Source of the DNA: Solimonas sp040066175
Lineage (GTDB): Bacteria > Pseudomonadota > Gammaproteobacteria > Nevskiales > Nevskiaceae
Length of the DNA: 64,000 bases
Assembly: GCF_040066175.1 (NCBI RefSeq)
Contig: NZ_JBEAAM010000004.1
Coordinates: 62,001 to 126,000, forward strand
Reading direction: 5' to 3'
The notes beneath the pieces were generated by a model. It had not been told where the DNA came from, searched no databases, and saw nothing but the letters and a program-made list of their open reading frames with translations. Numbering within the stretch: position 1 is the stretch's first letter; every line of letters starts with the position of its first letter. Shown here in pieces: positions 43,589-52,611 of the stretch. Position numbers and translations under genes: made by a program.

Positions 43589-44854
43589 TCAGGAATCGAG
43601 CAGCATCCACAGGCGATCCTGGCCCCAGGTCGCGAACGCGCCGCGCCGGAAGCTGGGCACGCCCCAGAGTCCGGCGGCAAAGAGTGCTTCGCGATTGGCT
43701 TCGGCCTGGTGTGTGTCGATGCCTTGCGCGAGCTTGCGCTGCGCGGCAGTCCAATCCAGTTCGCAACGCTCGATCACGCTGCGCAGCACATCGTCGCGAC
43801 GCGCGTCGAGGCCCTCGGCCCAGACCGTCTGCCCGGCGATCGCGCAGTAACGCAGCTGCGTGTCGGCATCGGCGTCGTAGGGATACACCGTCAGCAGTCG
43901 CAGCACGCCGTCGCCGACGGGATCGTGGATGCGGCCGAAGGGGATGCGTTGCGCGTCTGCGCAACGCTGGACGTCGCGCACGATGTACAGGCGCTTGATG
44001 CGCGGCACCGGCAGCCCGCGCATGACCATCGGCAGCACCGGCCGGACCTGCAGATCGAAGCGCGCTCCGGCCGCACGCCGGCGCAGCAGCGTCACCGCGG
44101 CGAGATAGGAATATGGACTGCGGAAGCTGAACCAGAACTCGAGCGGACTGCCATCCGCAGGCGGCCGCTCCGGCAGCGCCGCGGGATTGAACATCGACAG
44201 CGGCACGTCGCCGTCCAGTGCCTGGTCTGCGCGCAGGCGCGCGTGCAGGAAGTCGAGCCGGTCGAGCCCCCAGAACCAGTCGCCGCGGTACTGCCACATC
44301 GCCGGCAGGTAGTGGCCCAGCGTGCGGCGACGCCGCGCGTTCGCTGCGAGACGCTCGCGGGTGGCCTGCGGATCGTCCGCCGAATCGCCGGCCAGGCTGC
44401 CGGCCTGGGCGAGACTGCGCATGCACTGCTGCTCGATGTCGAGGAAGCGGGTTGCGTCGTCTCCGGCCGCCGCGAGCCGCGTTTCAAGCATGCCGCGCAG
44501 GTCGCCGGCGAGCGCCACCGGCGCGGGCAGGCCGTGACAGGGCGCGATGCGCGCCGCGTCCGCCGCCGCGAAGGCCCGCTGGCGTGCTTCCTCGGGGAAG
44601 GTGCTCGGGTCGGGCGCCGGCACCAGACGGATCGTCAGGGGTACGCGCAGGCGCGGCAGGATCTGGCGCGCGAGCGCGGCGCACAGCTGCGAATGCGGAT
44701 CGCCGGCTTCGTAATAGAGTTCGAGCGCGGACCCGGCGCGCAGGCGCGCAAGCGGGTCGCGGGACGAGGCGATGCGCGCGGCGATGCGCGACTTGACGCT
44801 CGGTCGCAGGCCGGCGGCAGGCAAGGACGCGTCGGGTACGGAAGTGAAAGGCAT
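43589..44854 (-). CDS. Double thioredoxin-fold DsbA / HCCA isomerase-like protein
   Basis: A 421-residue protein. The C-terminal half (from about residue 238) begins LEFWFSFRSPYSYLAAV, the signature of 2-hydroxychromene-2-carboxylate isomerase / kappa-GST proteins, and ends with GVPSFRRGAFATWGQDRL. The N-terminal half has a similar but degenerate start (LELYYEAGDPHSQLCA), so two thioredoxin-like domains seem fused. No CxxC motif and no signal peptide are visible. It is probably a glutathione-dependent isomerase. It is divergent from a GST array across site C. Confidence 0.8.
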   Translation of the reverse strand: MPFTSVPDASLPAAGLRPSVKSRIAARIASSRDPLARLRAGSALELYYEAGDPHSQLCAALARQILPRLRVPLTIRLVPAPDPSTFPEEARQRAFAAADAARIAPCHGLPAPVALAGDLRGMLETRLAAAGDDATRFLDIEQQCMRSLAQAGSLAGDSADDPQATRERLAANARRRRTLGHYLPAMWQYRGDWFWGLDRLDFLHARLRADQALDGDVPLSMFNPAALPERPPADGSPLEFWFSFRSPYSYLAAVTLLRRRAAGARFDLQVRPVLPMVMRGLPVPRIKRLYIVRDVQRCADAQRIPFGRIHDPVGDGVLRLLTVYPYDADADTQLRYCAIAGQTVWAEGLDARRDDVLRSVIERCELDWTAAQRKLAQGIDTHQAEANREALFAAGLWGVPSFRRGAFATWGQDRLWMLLDS

Positions 44855-44895
44855 CGAGCGTGGGTCCTCGGTTCTTGACCGGAATCCGCAAAAGA

Positions 44896-44910
44896 TTTAC
44901 ATAGTGTCAA
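44896..44910 (-). promoter_or_regulatory. Operator-like palindrome C (DsbA-like / GST divergent region)
   Basis: On the minus strand it reads TTGACA-CTA-TGTAAA, preceded by ATA. It matches sites A and B in 12 of 12 half-site positions. It lies 42 and 41 bases from the two divergent start codons. Confidence 0.7.
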
Positions 44911-44950
44911 TATTGAGCGGGCAAATCGTCAAGCCACACGGAGCATACGC

Positions 44951-45643
44951 ATGACCGGCATCGAGCTGTACACCGCACCGACGCCCAATGGCTGGAAGAT
45001 CTCGGTGGCGCTGGAGGAACTCGGCCTGCCGTACACCGCGCGGCTGGTGAACCTGATCGCCGGCGACCAGCGCAAGCCGGAGTTCCTCAGGCTCAACCCG
45101 AACGGCCGCATCCCGGTGATCGTCGATCACGACAACGGCGGCCTGGTGCTGTTCGAGTCCGGCGCGATCCTGATGTACCTCGCCGAGAAGACCGGCCGCC
45201 TGCTGCCCAGGGATGCCACTGAGCGCTGGCACGCGATCCAGTGGCTGATGTTCCAGATGGGCGGCATCGGTCCGATGATGGGGCAGGCCAACGTGTTCTA
45301 TCGCTACCTGCCGGAGAAGATCCCGCTGGCCATCGAACGCTACCAGCATGAATGCCGGCGGCTGTTCGAGGTGCTCGACCAGCGCCTGGGCGAGGCCGAG
45401 TGGCTGGCCGGCAGCGAGTACTCGATCGCCGACATCGCCAACTGGTGCTGGGTGCGCACCTACAAGTGGTCCGGCGTATCCATCGACAAGCTGCCGAACC
45501 TGCGGCGCTGGCTCGATGCGATGAAGGCGCGCCCGGCCTGCCAGAAGGGCATCAACGTGCCGGTGAAGCTGCCGGAGCCGGGCGGCAACGCGAAGGCGGA
45601 CGACGAGTTCGCCAAGGCCGCGCGCACCCTCGTGCAACGCTGA
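44951..45643 (+). CDS. Glutathione S-transferase (YfcG-like)
   Basis: A 230-residue canonical GST. The N-terminal thioredoxin-like domain starts IELYTAPTPNGWKISVALEE and has cis-Pro NGRIPVIVDHD and the GSH-binding ESGAIL (Glu-Ser). The helical C-terminal domain holds SIADIANW. The PTPNGWK form resembles YfcG/Nu-class GSTs with disulfide-bond reductase activity. It is first of four GST-type genes transcribed together, with 11 bases to the next. Confidence 0.93.
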   Translation: MTGIELYTAPTPNGWKISVALEELGLPYTARLVNLIAGDQRKPEFLRLNPNGRIPVIVDHDNGGLVLFESGAILMYLAEKTGRLLPRDATERWHAIQWLMFQMGGIGPMMGQANVFYRYLPEKIPLAIERYQHECRRLFEVLDQRLGEAEWLAGSEYSIADIANWCWVRTYKWSGVSIDKLPNLRRWLDAMKARPACQKGINVPVKLPEPGGNAKADDEFAKAARTLVQR

Positions 45644-45654
45644 GGACCCAACCC

Positions 45655-46758
45655 ATGCAAGCGCCCTACATCCTGCACGGCTGGCATTTGTCGTTCTTCA
45701 GCGGCAAGACACGCGCCTATCTGCGCTACAAGGGCGTGCCCTTCATCGACCATCCGGTCGATGCGAGGACCCTGCTGTGGACCGTGCCGCGCAAGACCGG
45801 TGCGACGGTGATGCCGGTCGTCGTCACGCCGGAAGGCGAGTGGCTGCAGGACACCAAGGTCATTTGCGAGGTGATCGAGCAGCGCTTTGCGCAGGCGCCA
45901 GTGACACCTTCGACGCCGCGCCAGCGCATCGCGGCGATGCTGCTGGAAGCCTGGGCCGACGAATGGTGGATTCCGGTGGCAATGCACTATCGCTGGGTGT
46001 ATCCGGAAAACTACCCGCTGTTCGAGGCCGACGCCGGCCGCGCGCTGCTGCCACGCGCGCCCGCTTTCGTGCAGAAGCGCTTGGCCGCCTACGTCGCCAA
46101 CAAGATGCGCGGCTATCTTCCGGCGGTCGGCATCGTGCCCGAGCAGTACGCGGTGATGGAGCGATGGACGGAGCGGATGCTGGACGCCCTCGACGCTCAC
46201 TTCGCGACGCTGCCGTTCCTGTTCGGCACGCGGCCGTCGGTCGCCGACTTCGGCCTGATCGGGCCGCTGTACGGGCACCTGAGCCGCGATCCGTATCCGA
46301 AGCGGGTGCTGGTCGAGCCGCGTCCGCATCTGCGCGCCTGGGTCGAGCGCATGAACGCGCCGCAGGCCGGCGCGGGCGAGTTCCTCGCCGACGATGCGAT
46401 TCCGCCGACGCTGCAGCCCTTGTTCGACGCGGTGTTCACGGAGTTCTACCCGATGGTCGAGGGTATCCGCGATGAACTGCGTAAAGCCCTGCCGACGCTG
46501 CCGCCCGCGCGCAAGCGTCTGCCGCGCGTGCTGGGGATGATCGAGTTCCCGATGGGCGATGGCCGCTACCGGCGCGGCGCGATGCCGTACACGCTGTGGA
46601 TGATGCAGCGCGTGCTCGACGCCTATCGCGCGCTCGATGCCGAGGGCCGTGCATCGGTCGATGCCTGGCTGGCCGAGCAGGATGCGGCCGAGGCGATGCG
46701 CTTCGACATCGGTGTGCGCCTCAAGCGCGCCGGCCTGCACGTCGCGCTCGAGTCCTGA
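45655..46758 (+). CDS. Enlarged GST-family protein (array member 2)
   Basis: A 367-residue protein, about 140 longer than a normal GST. The N-terminal domain WHLSFFSGKTRAYLRYKG has a Ser-Gly active-site region, and VMPVVVTPEG supplies the cis-Pro loop. A GST C-terminal domain includes FGTRPSVADFGLIGPLYGH. The last ~130 residues are a helical extension shared in outline with array members 3 and 4. It overlaps the next gene by one base (TGATG). Confidence 0.82.
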   Translation: MQAPYILHGWHLSFFSGKTRAYLRYKGVPFIDHPVDARTLLWTVPRKTGATVMPVVVTPEGEWLQDTKVICEVIEQRFAQAPVTPSTPRQRIAAMLLEAWADEWWIPVAMHYRWVYPENYPLFEADAGRALLPRAPAFVQKRLAAYVANKMRGYLPAVGIVPEQYAVMERWTERMLDALDAHFATLPFLFGTRPSVADFGLIGPLYGHLSRDPYPKRVLVEPRPHLRAWVERMNAPQAGAGEFLADDAIPPTLQPLFDAVFTEFYPMVEGIRDELRKALPTLPPARKRLPRVLGMIEFPMGDGRYRRGAMPYTLWMMQRVLDAYRALDAEGRASVDAWLAEQDAAEAMRFDIGVRLKRAGLHVALES

Positions 46759-47897
46759 TGGCGCGCTACCGCGCGTATGTCTCCGACGTCTCGTACTTCA
46801 GCGGCAAGCTGGAGACCGCGTTGCGCGCCAGGCGCATCGACTACGACCGCGTCACCATCACGCCGCGCGTGCTGCTCGACGAGGTTCTGCCCAACACCGG
46901 CTGGATGAAGGTGCCGGCGCTGCGCCGCGACGACGGCCGGTGGCTGTGCGACACCACGCCGCTGCTGCGCTGGCTCGACCGCGAGCATCCGCAGCGCACG
47001 CTGATCCCCGCCGATCCGTATCGCGCCTTCCTATCCACATTGATCGAGGACTACTGCGACGAATGGCAGTGGCGCTCGGCGATGTTCTGGCGCTGGGCCT
47101 GGCCGGACAATGCGCGCTATCTCGGCAGCCGCCTCGGACGCGAGCTGTCACGCGGCACGGTGCATCCGGCCTGGGCGATGGGCCTGTATTTTCGCAAGCG
47201 CCAGCAGCGCATCTATCTGAGAGGCGACGGCGTGCGTGCCGACAATTTCGCCGCGATCGCCGCGCTGTATCCGCAGACGCTGGGATGGCTCGAAGCGCTG
47301 TTGAATGGCCGACGCTTCCTGCTCGGCGCGCGGCCGAGCCTGGTCGATGTCGCATGGATGGGGCCGATGTTCCGCCACTTCGCGCAGGACCCGCGCCCGG
47401 CCGCATTGATGGCCGAACGCGCGCCGCGCGTCTGGGCCTGGGTCGCGCGCCTGTGGAACGCGGGCAGCGAGGACTGGGCGGACGCCGCGCTCGACGATTT
47501 CGGCGATCCGGCCTGGAATCCGCTGTTCGCCGACATCGGCGCCGCGTACCTGCCGTACCTGCACGACAATGCCGCGGCCGTGGCCAGCGGTGCGGCGCGC
47601 TTCGCCGGCAGCTATGGCGGCATCCGTTATGCCGATCTGCCGGCGATCCGCTATCGCGCGCGCTGCCTGAACACCCTGCAGGCGGCCTACCGTGATCTGG
47701 GCGATGCGGTGCGCGCCGCAGTCGATGCACGGCTCGCGGGCAGTGGCATCGTCGAATGCCTGCGCCGCCCCGGCGCCGCGCCGACGCTGCCGGTCATCGA
47801 CCGCGCGGAGGGCAGGGCGTGCCGCATCGGCGGCGCGCAGCGCCTGCGCTTCTATTTCACCGGCACGCCCTGGGATGCCGCCACGGAGGACTCCTGA
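46758..47897 (+). CDS. Enlarged GST-family protein (array member 3)
   Basis: A 379-residue paralogue of member 2. The N-terminal domain has VSYFSGKLETALRARRIDY and the cis-Pro region GWMKVPALRRDDG. GARPSLVDVAWMGPMFRH marks the GST C-terminal domain. The C-terminal extension is longest here and contains AAYLPYLHDNAAAV, similar to AEYLPFLRANAAAL in member 4. It overlaps both neighbours by one base, so all three enlarged GSTs are translationally coupled. Confidence 0.8.
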   Translation: MARYRAYVSDVSYFSGKLETALRARRIDYDRVTITPRVLLDEVLPNTGWMKVPALRRDDGRWLCDTTPLLRWLDREHPQRTLIPADPYRAFLSTLIEDYCDEWQWRSAMFWRWAWPDNARYLGSRLGRELSRGTVHPAWAMGLYFRKRQQRIYLRGDGVRADNFAAIAALYPQTLGWLEALLNGRRFLLGARPSLVDVAWMGPMFRHFAQDPRPAALMAERAPRVWAWVARLWNAGSEDWADAALDDFGDPAWNPLFADIGAAYLPYLHDNAAAVASGAARFAGSYGGIRYADLPAIRYRARCLNTLQAAYRDLGDAVRAAVDARLAGSGIVECLRRPGAAPTLPVIDRAEGRACRIGGAQRLRFYFTGTPWDAATEDS

Positions 47898-48901
47898 TGA
47901 ACGCCGAATCCTATCGCCTCTATGGCGGCAACCCCTCGCCGTACTCGCGCAAGCTGCGCGCGATCCTGCGCTACCGCCGCTTGCCGCACGTGTGGAAGGT
48001 CGGCACGCCCGACACGCTGCCCGAGATCGCGCAGGTACGACCGCGGCTGATCCCGGTGCTGCGCATCCCCGAGACCGGCGAGTTGCGCGTCGATTCGACG
48101 CCGCTCGCGCTGCTGCTCGAACAGCGCCATCCCGATCAGCGCTCGATTCTGCCGCCGGACCCGGCCGACGCCTTCGTCTGCCACCTGCTCGAAGACTTCG
48201 CCGACGAGTGGCTGACCAAGCTGATGTTCCACTACCGCTGGCACGAGGACGCGACCGCGGACTGGGCCAGTCACTGGATCGTGCGCGACGCGATGCCCGC
48301 CGCGACGGGCAAGGCCCACGACCAGGCCGCGAGGATGTTCCACGAGCGTCAGCGCGGGCGCATGGCGATGGTCGGCTGTACGCCGGGCAACGCGCCGGTG
48401 ATCGAAGCCAGCTACGAGCGCCTGCTCGACGTGCTCGGCCCCTTCGTCGGTGGTGCGCAGTATCTGTTCGGCAGCCGCCCGTCGCTCGCCGACTTCGCGC
48501 TGTATGGACAGCTCGCGCAGCTGACGATCGATCCGTGGCCGCAGCGCGTGTGCCGTGCGCGCGCGCCGGCCGTCGAGAGCTGGGTGATCACGCTCGACGA
48601 CGCGGCCGGGATCGAAGGCGAGTGGCAGCCCGAACGCGGTGCCGCCGTGCGCAAGGCGCTGCTGGAGATGGTCGGCGCGGAGTACCTGCCGTTCCTGCGC
48701 GCGAATGCCGCGGCGCTCGACGCCGGTCGCGCGCGCGTCGAACTGGAGATCCGCGGCCGCGCTTTCGTACAGGAACCGTTCGGCTATCAGCAGAAGTGCT
48801 ACGCGGAGTTGCGCCGCCGCTGGCAGTCGCTGGATGCCGCAGCGCGTACCACGCTGGAGCCGCTGCTCGAAGAAACCGGCTGCCTCGCGTTACTGGCCTG
48901 A
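47897..48901 (+). CDS. Enlarged GST-family protein (array member 4)
   Basis: A 334-residue paralogue. The N-terminal domain has NPSPYSRKLRAILRYRRL with SPYS in the active-site position, and LIPVLRIPETG as the cis-Pro loop. GSRPSLADFALYGQLAQL is the GST C-terminal signature. The C-terminal extension aligns in outline with members 2 and 3. It is last in the array and converges on the DUF1302 gene, with a hairpin between. Confidence 0.82.
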   Translation: MNAESYRLYGGNPSPYSRKLRAILRYRRLPHVWKVGTPDTLPEIAQVRPRLIPVLRIPETGELRVDSTPLALLLEQRHPDQRSILPPDPADAFVCHLLEDFADEWLTKLMFHYRWHEDATADWASHWIVRDAMPAATGKAHDQAARMFHERQRGRMAMVGCTPGNAPVIEASYERLLDVLGPFVGGAQYLFGSRPSLADFALYGQLAQLTIDPWPQRVCRARAPAVESWVITLDDAAGIEGEWQPERGAAVRKALLEMVGAEYLPFLRANAAALDAGRARVELEIRGRAFVQEPFGYQQKCYAELRRRWQSLDAAARTTLEPLLEETGCLALLA

Positions 48902-48920
48902 GCTGCGCGTGTTGCGCAGC
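48902..48920. terminator. Hairpin between GST array and DUF1302 gene
   Basis: GCTGCGC and GCGCAGC form a perfect seven-base stem with a five-base loop right after the last GST stop, between convergent genes. There is no T-tract on either side, so termination strength is uncertain. Confidence 0.4.
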
Positions 48921-48934
48921 GGCGCGGACCGTCC

Positions 48935-51082
48935 TCAGAACACGTAGGCGACGTAGGCGGAGACGTTGTCGCGATCGCGCAGGCGGTGGCGCGTGCCGCC
49001 GCCCGAGAAGCGCTGGTACGTCAGACCGAGCGTCCAGTCGGATTCGAGTTCGGCGGTCAGGTTGCTGATCAGCACCTTGCGGCCTTCGAGGAAGTTGTAC
49101 ACCGGGGCCGGTGAGGTGCCGCCGACGTCGTGCAGCCAGATGAAGGTCGGGTGCAGCGTGATGCCGCCCGGCAGCGCGTTGTAGCTCAGGCGCAGCAGGC
49201 TGCGGTAGCCCCAGGAGAGGTCGTCGGCGAAGCCGCGGGTCATCTGCGTCGGGTTGACGCGGCGCGTGTCGGGCCGGCCGTCGGTGCTGCCGCTGCCGTC
49301 GGCGCCGGGCGAGGGATGCGTGCGGTCGCCGGCGCCTTCGATGTACAGCGCGCCGCGCGCGGGCAGGTCGTGCACGTACATCGCGCCGGCCTCGATGACC
49401 CACAGGATCTGCGCGGCGCCGAAGGGATTGCCGGTGAACGTACGGATGCCGGTCAGCGTCATCTGCGACACCTGCAGCCGTTCGTAGCCGGCAACGTAGT
49501 CGCCCGGCCCGATGGTCACGCCGCGATAGCGTGACAGGAAGTCGGGCACGGCGTGGTTCTCGCCGGGCAGCGTGAACGTGGCACCTGCCGGCAGCTGCGC
49601 CGACAGCACGGCGGCGAAGTCCTGCAGCGGCTGCACGAGCGTGGACGGCAGCTGCGCGAGCAGCGCGGGATCGCCGACGCTGCCCGCACCGATCGGGATG
49701 TCCTCGGCGGGGAAGGCTGGGCCGAGCAGTGCGAACAGCACATCGGACTGCAGCACCTGCAGCGGCTGGTTGGGACGGTAGGCGTACTCGCCGGACAACG
49801 CCCAGTCGCCGACGTTGGTGTTGAAGCTGACGCCGTAGAGGTCGATGTCTTCCGGGTAGTCGAGGAAGATGCGCGCGGTATCCACCGGCAGCGGTTCGCG
49901 CCCAAGGGGATTGAACGCGGCGTTGAAGCCTGCGCAGGCGACGAACGCGGCGGCGAAACCCGGCGCCTGCGCATCGCGCGTGCAGCTGGCGTCGGCCGCG
50001 TAGCCGCTGAGGATCGGGTAGCGGCTGTGATAGCGCAGGTAATGGAACGCCAGCTCGGTGCCGTTGTTGAGCCCGTCGGCGAGCCAGTTCAGGCGCAGGC
50101 CGTATTGGCCGCCGTCGCGCGGCGCGCCGAAGCCGGCGCCCGGCACCGGGACGGTGCGCGTGGACTGCGACACCGTCGCCGCCAGACCGGCTGGCCGGTA
50201 CTGGCGCTGCGGATCCTCGTTGAAGTTGCCGAAGCCGAGGATCGCGTAGCGGCCACCACCGGCGACGTCGCTGAACGACAGCAGGCTGCCGCTGGCCGGC
50301 AGCCGGGCGCCGCGCCACTGCAGCTGGTACAGCGCTTCGAGGGCGAGCCCGTCGCCCAGGGTCAGGCTCGCCAGCGCCAGCGGCACGGCGAGCTGCAGCT
50401 GGCTCGGCTCCGAACCGGGCATCGCCAGTACCGGCGCGTCGAGCGGACTGATCTCGGACAGGGTATTGAACTGCACCAGATTGGCTTCGCCCCAGTTCAG
50501 CACCTGGTTGCCGATCTTGAGCAGCAGCTCGTGCTCGCCCAGCGACAGGCTGCCGGACGCGAACAGATTGCCGAGCCGGTAGCCGGACGCGAACAGACTC
50601 TCGGCCGCGCCGCTGCGTGGCGATCGCGACGGCTGGAAGCGGGTATCGGCGTGGCGCTCGTCGCGGCCGGCGTTGACGATGTCGTGGAACAGCAGGCCGG
50701 AAGCCTGGAACTGCCAGTCGTTCCAGACCAGTTCCAGCTTTGGCCGCAGCGCGATCAGCCCGGCGGTGGGATCGCCGCGGTCGTAGTTGAGGTTGCCGTT
50801 GTCCTCGTTGACGCCGGAGAAGGCGCCGCGCGCATCGACCAGGCGCTGGTTCGGTCCGGGGTTGCCGCTCTGCGACTGACAGTCGTCGGCGGCGCACAGG
50901 TCCTGCTGTCCGGCGACGGCCAGCTTGGCCACCAGTCGCTCGTCGCGGTCTTCGACGCGCATCGCCACGCCGAGCGACAGCCGGGTGTTCAGCGCGCCGC
51001 TGACCGGGCCCGCCTCGAACTCGATTGCCATTGCGGGCGTCGCCAGCAGCACGACGGCCGCTCCCAGTCCCCATCTCCTCAT
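48935..51082 (-). CDS. DUF1302 outer-membrane protein
   Basis: A 715-residue protein. The ATG at 51082 gives a signal peptide with cleavage likely after AMA (residue 19). Alternating hydrophobic/polar strands run throughout and the protein ends AYVAYVF with a terminal Phe, as in outer-membrane beta-barrels. KIGNQVLNWGEANLVQFN and DNVSAYVAYVF are DUF1302 features. DUF1302 proteins usually pair with DUF1329 proteins and RND transporters in gammaproteobacteria that use hydrophobic compounds. Here it is divergent from DUF1329 across a double operator. No RND pump is in the window. Confidence 0.92.
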   Translation of the reverse strand: MRRWGLGAAVVLLATPAMAIEFEAGPVSGALNTRLSLGVAMRVEDRDERLVAKLAVAGQQDLCAADDCQSQSGNPGPNQRLVDARGAFSGVNEDNGNLNYDRGDPTAGLIALRPKLELVWNDWQFQASGLLFHDIVNAGRDERHADTRFQPSRSPRSGAAESLFASGYRLGNLFASGSLSLGEHELLLKIGNQVLNWGEANLVQFNTLSEISPLDAPVLAMPGSEPSQLQLAVPLALASLTLGDGLALEALYQLQWRGARLPASGSLLSFSDVAGGGRYAILGFGNFNEDPQRQYRPAGLAATVSQSTRTVPVPGAGFGAPRDGGQYGLRLNWLADGLNNGTELAFHYLRYHSRYPILSGYAADASCTRDAQAPGFAAAFVACAGFNAAFNPLGREPLPVDTARIFLDYPEDIDLYGVSFNTNVGDWALSGEYAYRPNQPLQVLQSDVLFALLGPAFPAEDIPIGAGSVGDPALLAQLPSTLVQPLQDFAAVLSAQLPAGATFTLPGENHAVPDFLSRYRGVTIGPGDYVAGYERLQVSQMTLTGIRTFTGNPFGAAQILWVIEAGAMYVHDLPARGALYIEGAGDRTHPSPGADGSGSTDGRPDTRRVNPTQMTRGFADDLSWGYRSLLRLSYNALPGGITLHPTFIWLHDVGGTSPAPVYNFLEGRKVLISNLTAELESDWTLGLTYQRFSGGGTRHRLRDRDNVSAYVAYVF

Positions 51083-51120
51083 CGCATGCTCCGCCGGGGC
51101 CGTGGCCTCTTGACGTGTTA

Positions 51121-51135
51121 TGGACAGCGTGTAAA
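51121..51135 (+). promoter_or_regulatory. Operator-like palindrome D1 (DUF1302 / DUF1329 region)
   Basis: TGGACA-GCG-TGTAAA, one mismatch in the half-sites from sites A-C. It is one base from D2. The inner halves of D1 and D2 form a perfect palindrome GTGTAAA-G-TTTACAC (51129-51143). Confidence 0.65.
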
Positions 51136-51136
51136 G

Positions 51137-51151
51137 TTTACACATCGTAAA
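51137..51151 (-). promoter_or_regulatory. Operator-like palindrome D2 (DUF1302 / DUF1329 region)
   Basis: On the minus strand TTTACG-ATG-TGTAAA. Together with D1 it gives a double site between divergent genes, which would suit two regulator dimers. Confidence 0.6.
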
Positions 51152-51193
51152 AAAGCGCGCAAGCGTCGCGCGACGTGCTGACGGAGGAGAGCG

Positions 51194-52603
51194 ATGGCCA
51201 GGCGGATGCTCGGGTGGGCGGTGCTGGCGGTGCTGTGCGGGACGCTGCCCGTGCCGGTGCAGGCTGCGGTGAGCGCGGAGGAAGCCACTCGCCTCGGGCA
51301 GTCGCTGACGCCCGCGGGTGCGGAAGCCGCTGGCAATGCCGATGGCAGCATCCCGGCCTGGGAGGGCAGCCAGCGGTACCGACCGGAACAGCTGCGCCTG
51401 ACCTATGCCGAGCTCAAGGCGCTGCGCGAGAAGAATCCGAAGGCGCTGGAGAGCCGGATCGCGCCGGTCGGCGCGGCCGCACCGCCGCTGTTCACGATCA
51501 CCAGGGCCAATTTCGCACAGTACGCGGATCGGCTCAGCGCCGGCCATCGCGCCCTGTTCGAGCGCTATCCCGAATACCGCATGCCGGTCTATCCGAGCAT
51601 CCGAGCGGCGTTCCTGAGTCCCGAGGTCGAGGCGGCGACACGCGAGAATGCGCTCAAGGCGACGCTCGATGGCACCGACAAGCTCGGTGGCGCGCGCCTG
51701 GGCGTGCCGTTCCCGGTTCCCAAGTCCGGTGCCGAGGTCATCTGGAACCACAAGCTCAAGTTCCGCGGCAATGCCGTGCGGCGCTTCAACAACGAGGTGA
51801 TCGTTGCGCAGGACGGCAGCTACACCCTCGCGCGCATCATCGAGGACGTGAAGATGAAGTACGCCAACCCGAGAGCACCGAGCGCGATCGAGGACAGCCT
51901 GATCCTGCTCTACCTGCAGGAAGTGCTGTCACCCAAGCGCATCGCCGGCCAGATGCTGCTGGTGCACGAGACCACGGACCAGACCGAGGGCGGGCGCAAT
52001 GCCTGGATCTTCAACCCCGGCCTCGGCCGGACCCGCCGCGCGCCCAATGTCGGCTACGACAACCCCAAGGCCTCGGCCGACGGCCTGATGTTCAACGACC
52101 AGACCGACATGTTCAACGGCGCGCTGGACCGCTACACGTGGAAGCTGCTCGGCAAGCGCGAGATGTACATCCCCTACAACTCGACGCGGATCATCGCGCC
52201 GGACGTGAGCTACGAGAAACTGATCCGCAAGGGCCACGTGAACCCGGAGCTGACGCGCTACGAACTGCACCGCGTCTGGGTGGTCGAGGCCGCCCTCAAG
52301 GCCGGTCTGCGCCACAGCTTCCGCCGCCGCGTGTTCTACGTCGACGAGGACAGCTGGAGCATCGCGATGGTCGATTGCTACGACGACCGCGATCAGCTCT
52401 GGCGTTTCCAGGAGGCGCATCTGGCGACCTTCCCGTTCGTGCCGGCGACGACCGGCAGCCCCGAGGTGCATCACGACCTGCAGAACGGGCGCTACTTCGT
52501 CACCGCGAGCTATACCGGCGACGACTACCCGGACTTCAGCGTGGACTTCGACGACGGCTACTTCCGCCCGCAGACGCTGGCGAGCCGCAAGCTGCGCAAG
52601 TAG
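51194..52603 (+). CDS. DUF1329 periplasmic protein
   Basis: A 469-residue protein with GGAGGAG before the ATG. The signal peptide is cleaved likely after VQA (residue 24). SAEEATRLGQSLTPAGAEAAGN is the family N-terminus, and the core has IIEDVKMKYANPR, VPFPVPKSGAEVIWNH and GFRRAPNVGYDNP-like segments (here TRRAPNVGYDNP). DUF1329 proteins are LolB-like periplasmic or outer-membrane associated and co-occur with DUF1302. The function may be carrying lipid-like molecules; this is inferred. Confidence 0.93.
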   Translation: MARRMLGWAVLAVLCGTLPVPVQAAVSAEEATRLGQSLTPAGAEAAGNADGSIPAWEGSQRYRPEQLRLTYAELKALREKNPKALESRIAPVGAAAPPLFTITRANFAQYADRLSAGHRALFERYPEYRMPVYPSIRAAFLSPEVEAATRENALKATLDGTDKLGGARLGVPFPVPKSGAEVIWNHKLKFRGNAVRRFNNEVIVAQDGSYTLARIIEDVKMKYANPRAPSAIEDSLILLYLQEVLSPKRIAGQMLLVHETTDQTEGGRNAWIFNPGLGRTRRAPNVGYDNPKASADGLMFNDQTDMFNGALDRYTWKLLGKREMYIPYNSTRIIAPDVSYEKLIRKGHVNPELTRYELHRVWVVEAALKAGLRHSFRRRVFYVDEDSWSIAMVDCYDDRDQLWRFQEAHLATFPFVPATTGSPEVHHDLQNGRYFVTASYTGDDYPDFSVDFDDGYFRPQTLASRKLRK

Positions 52604-52611
52604 GCGCGACC

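Noticed and set aside
48588..51074. An 828-codon open frame antisense-like to the GST 4 / DUF1302 region
   Set aside because: It is in a shifted frame of DUF1302 on the same strand and shows only Arg-rich low complexity; DUF1302 itself has a signal peptide and barrel pattern.
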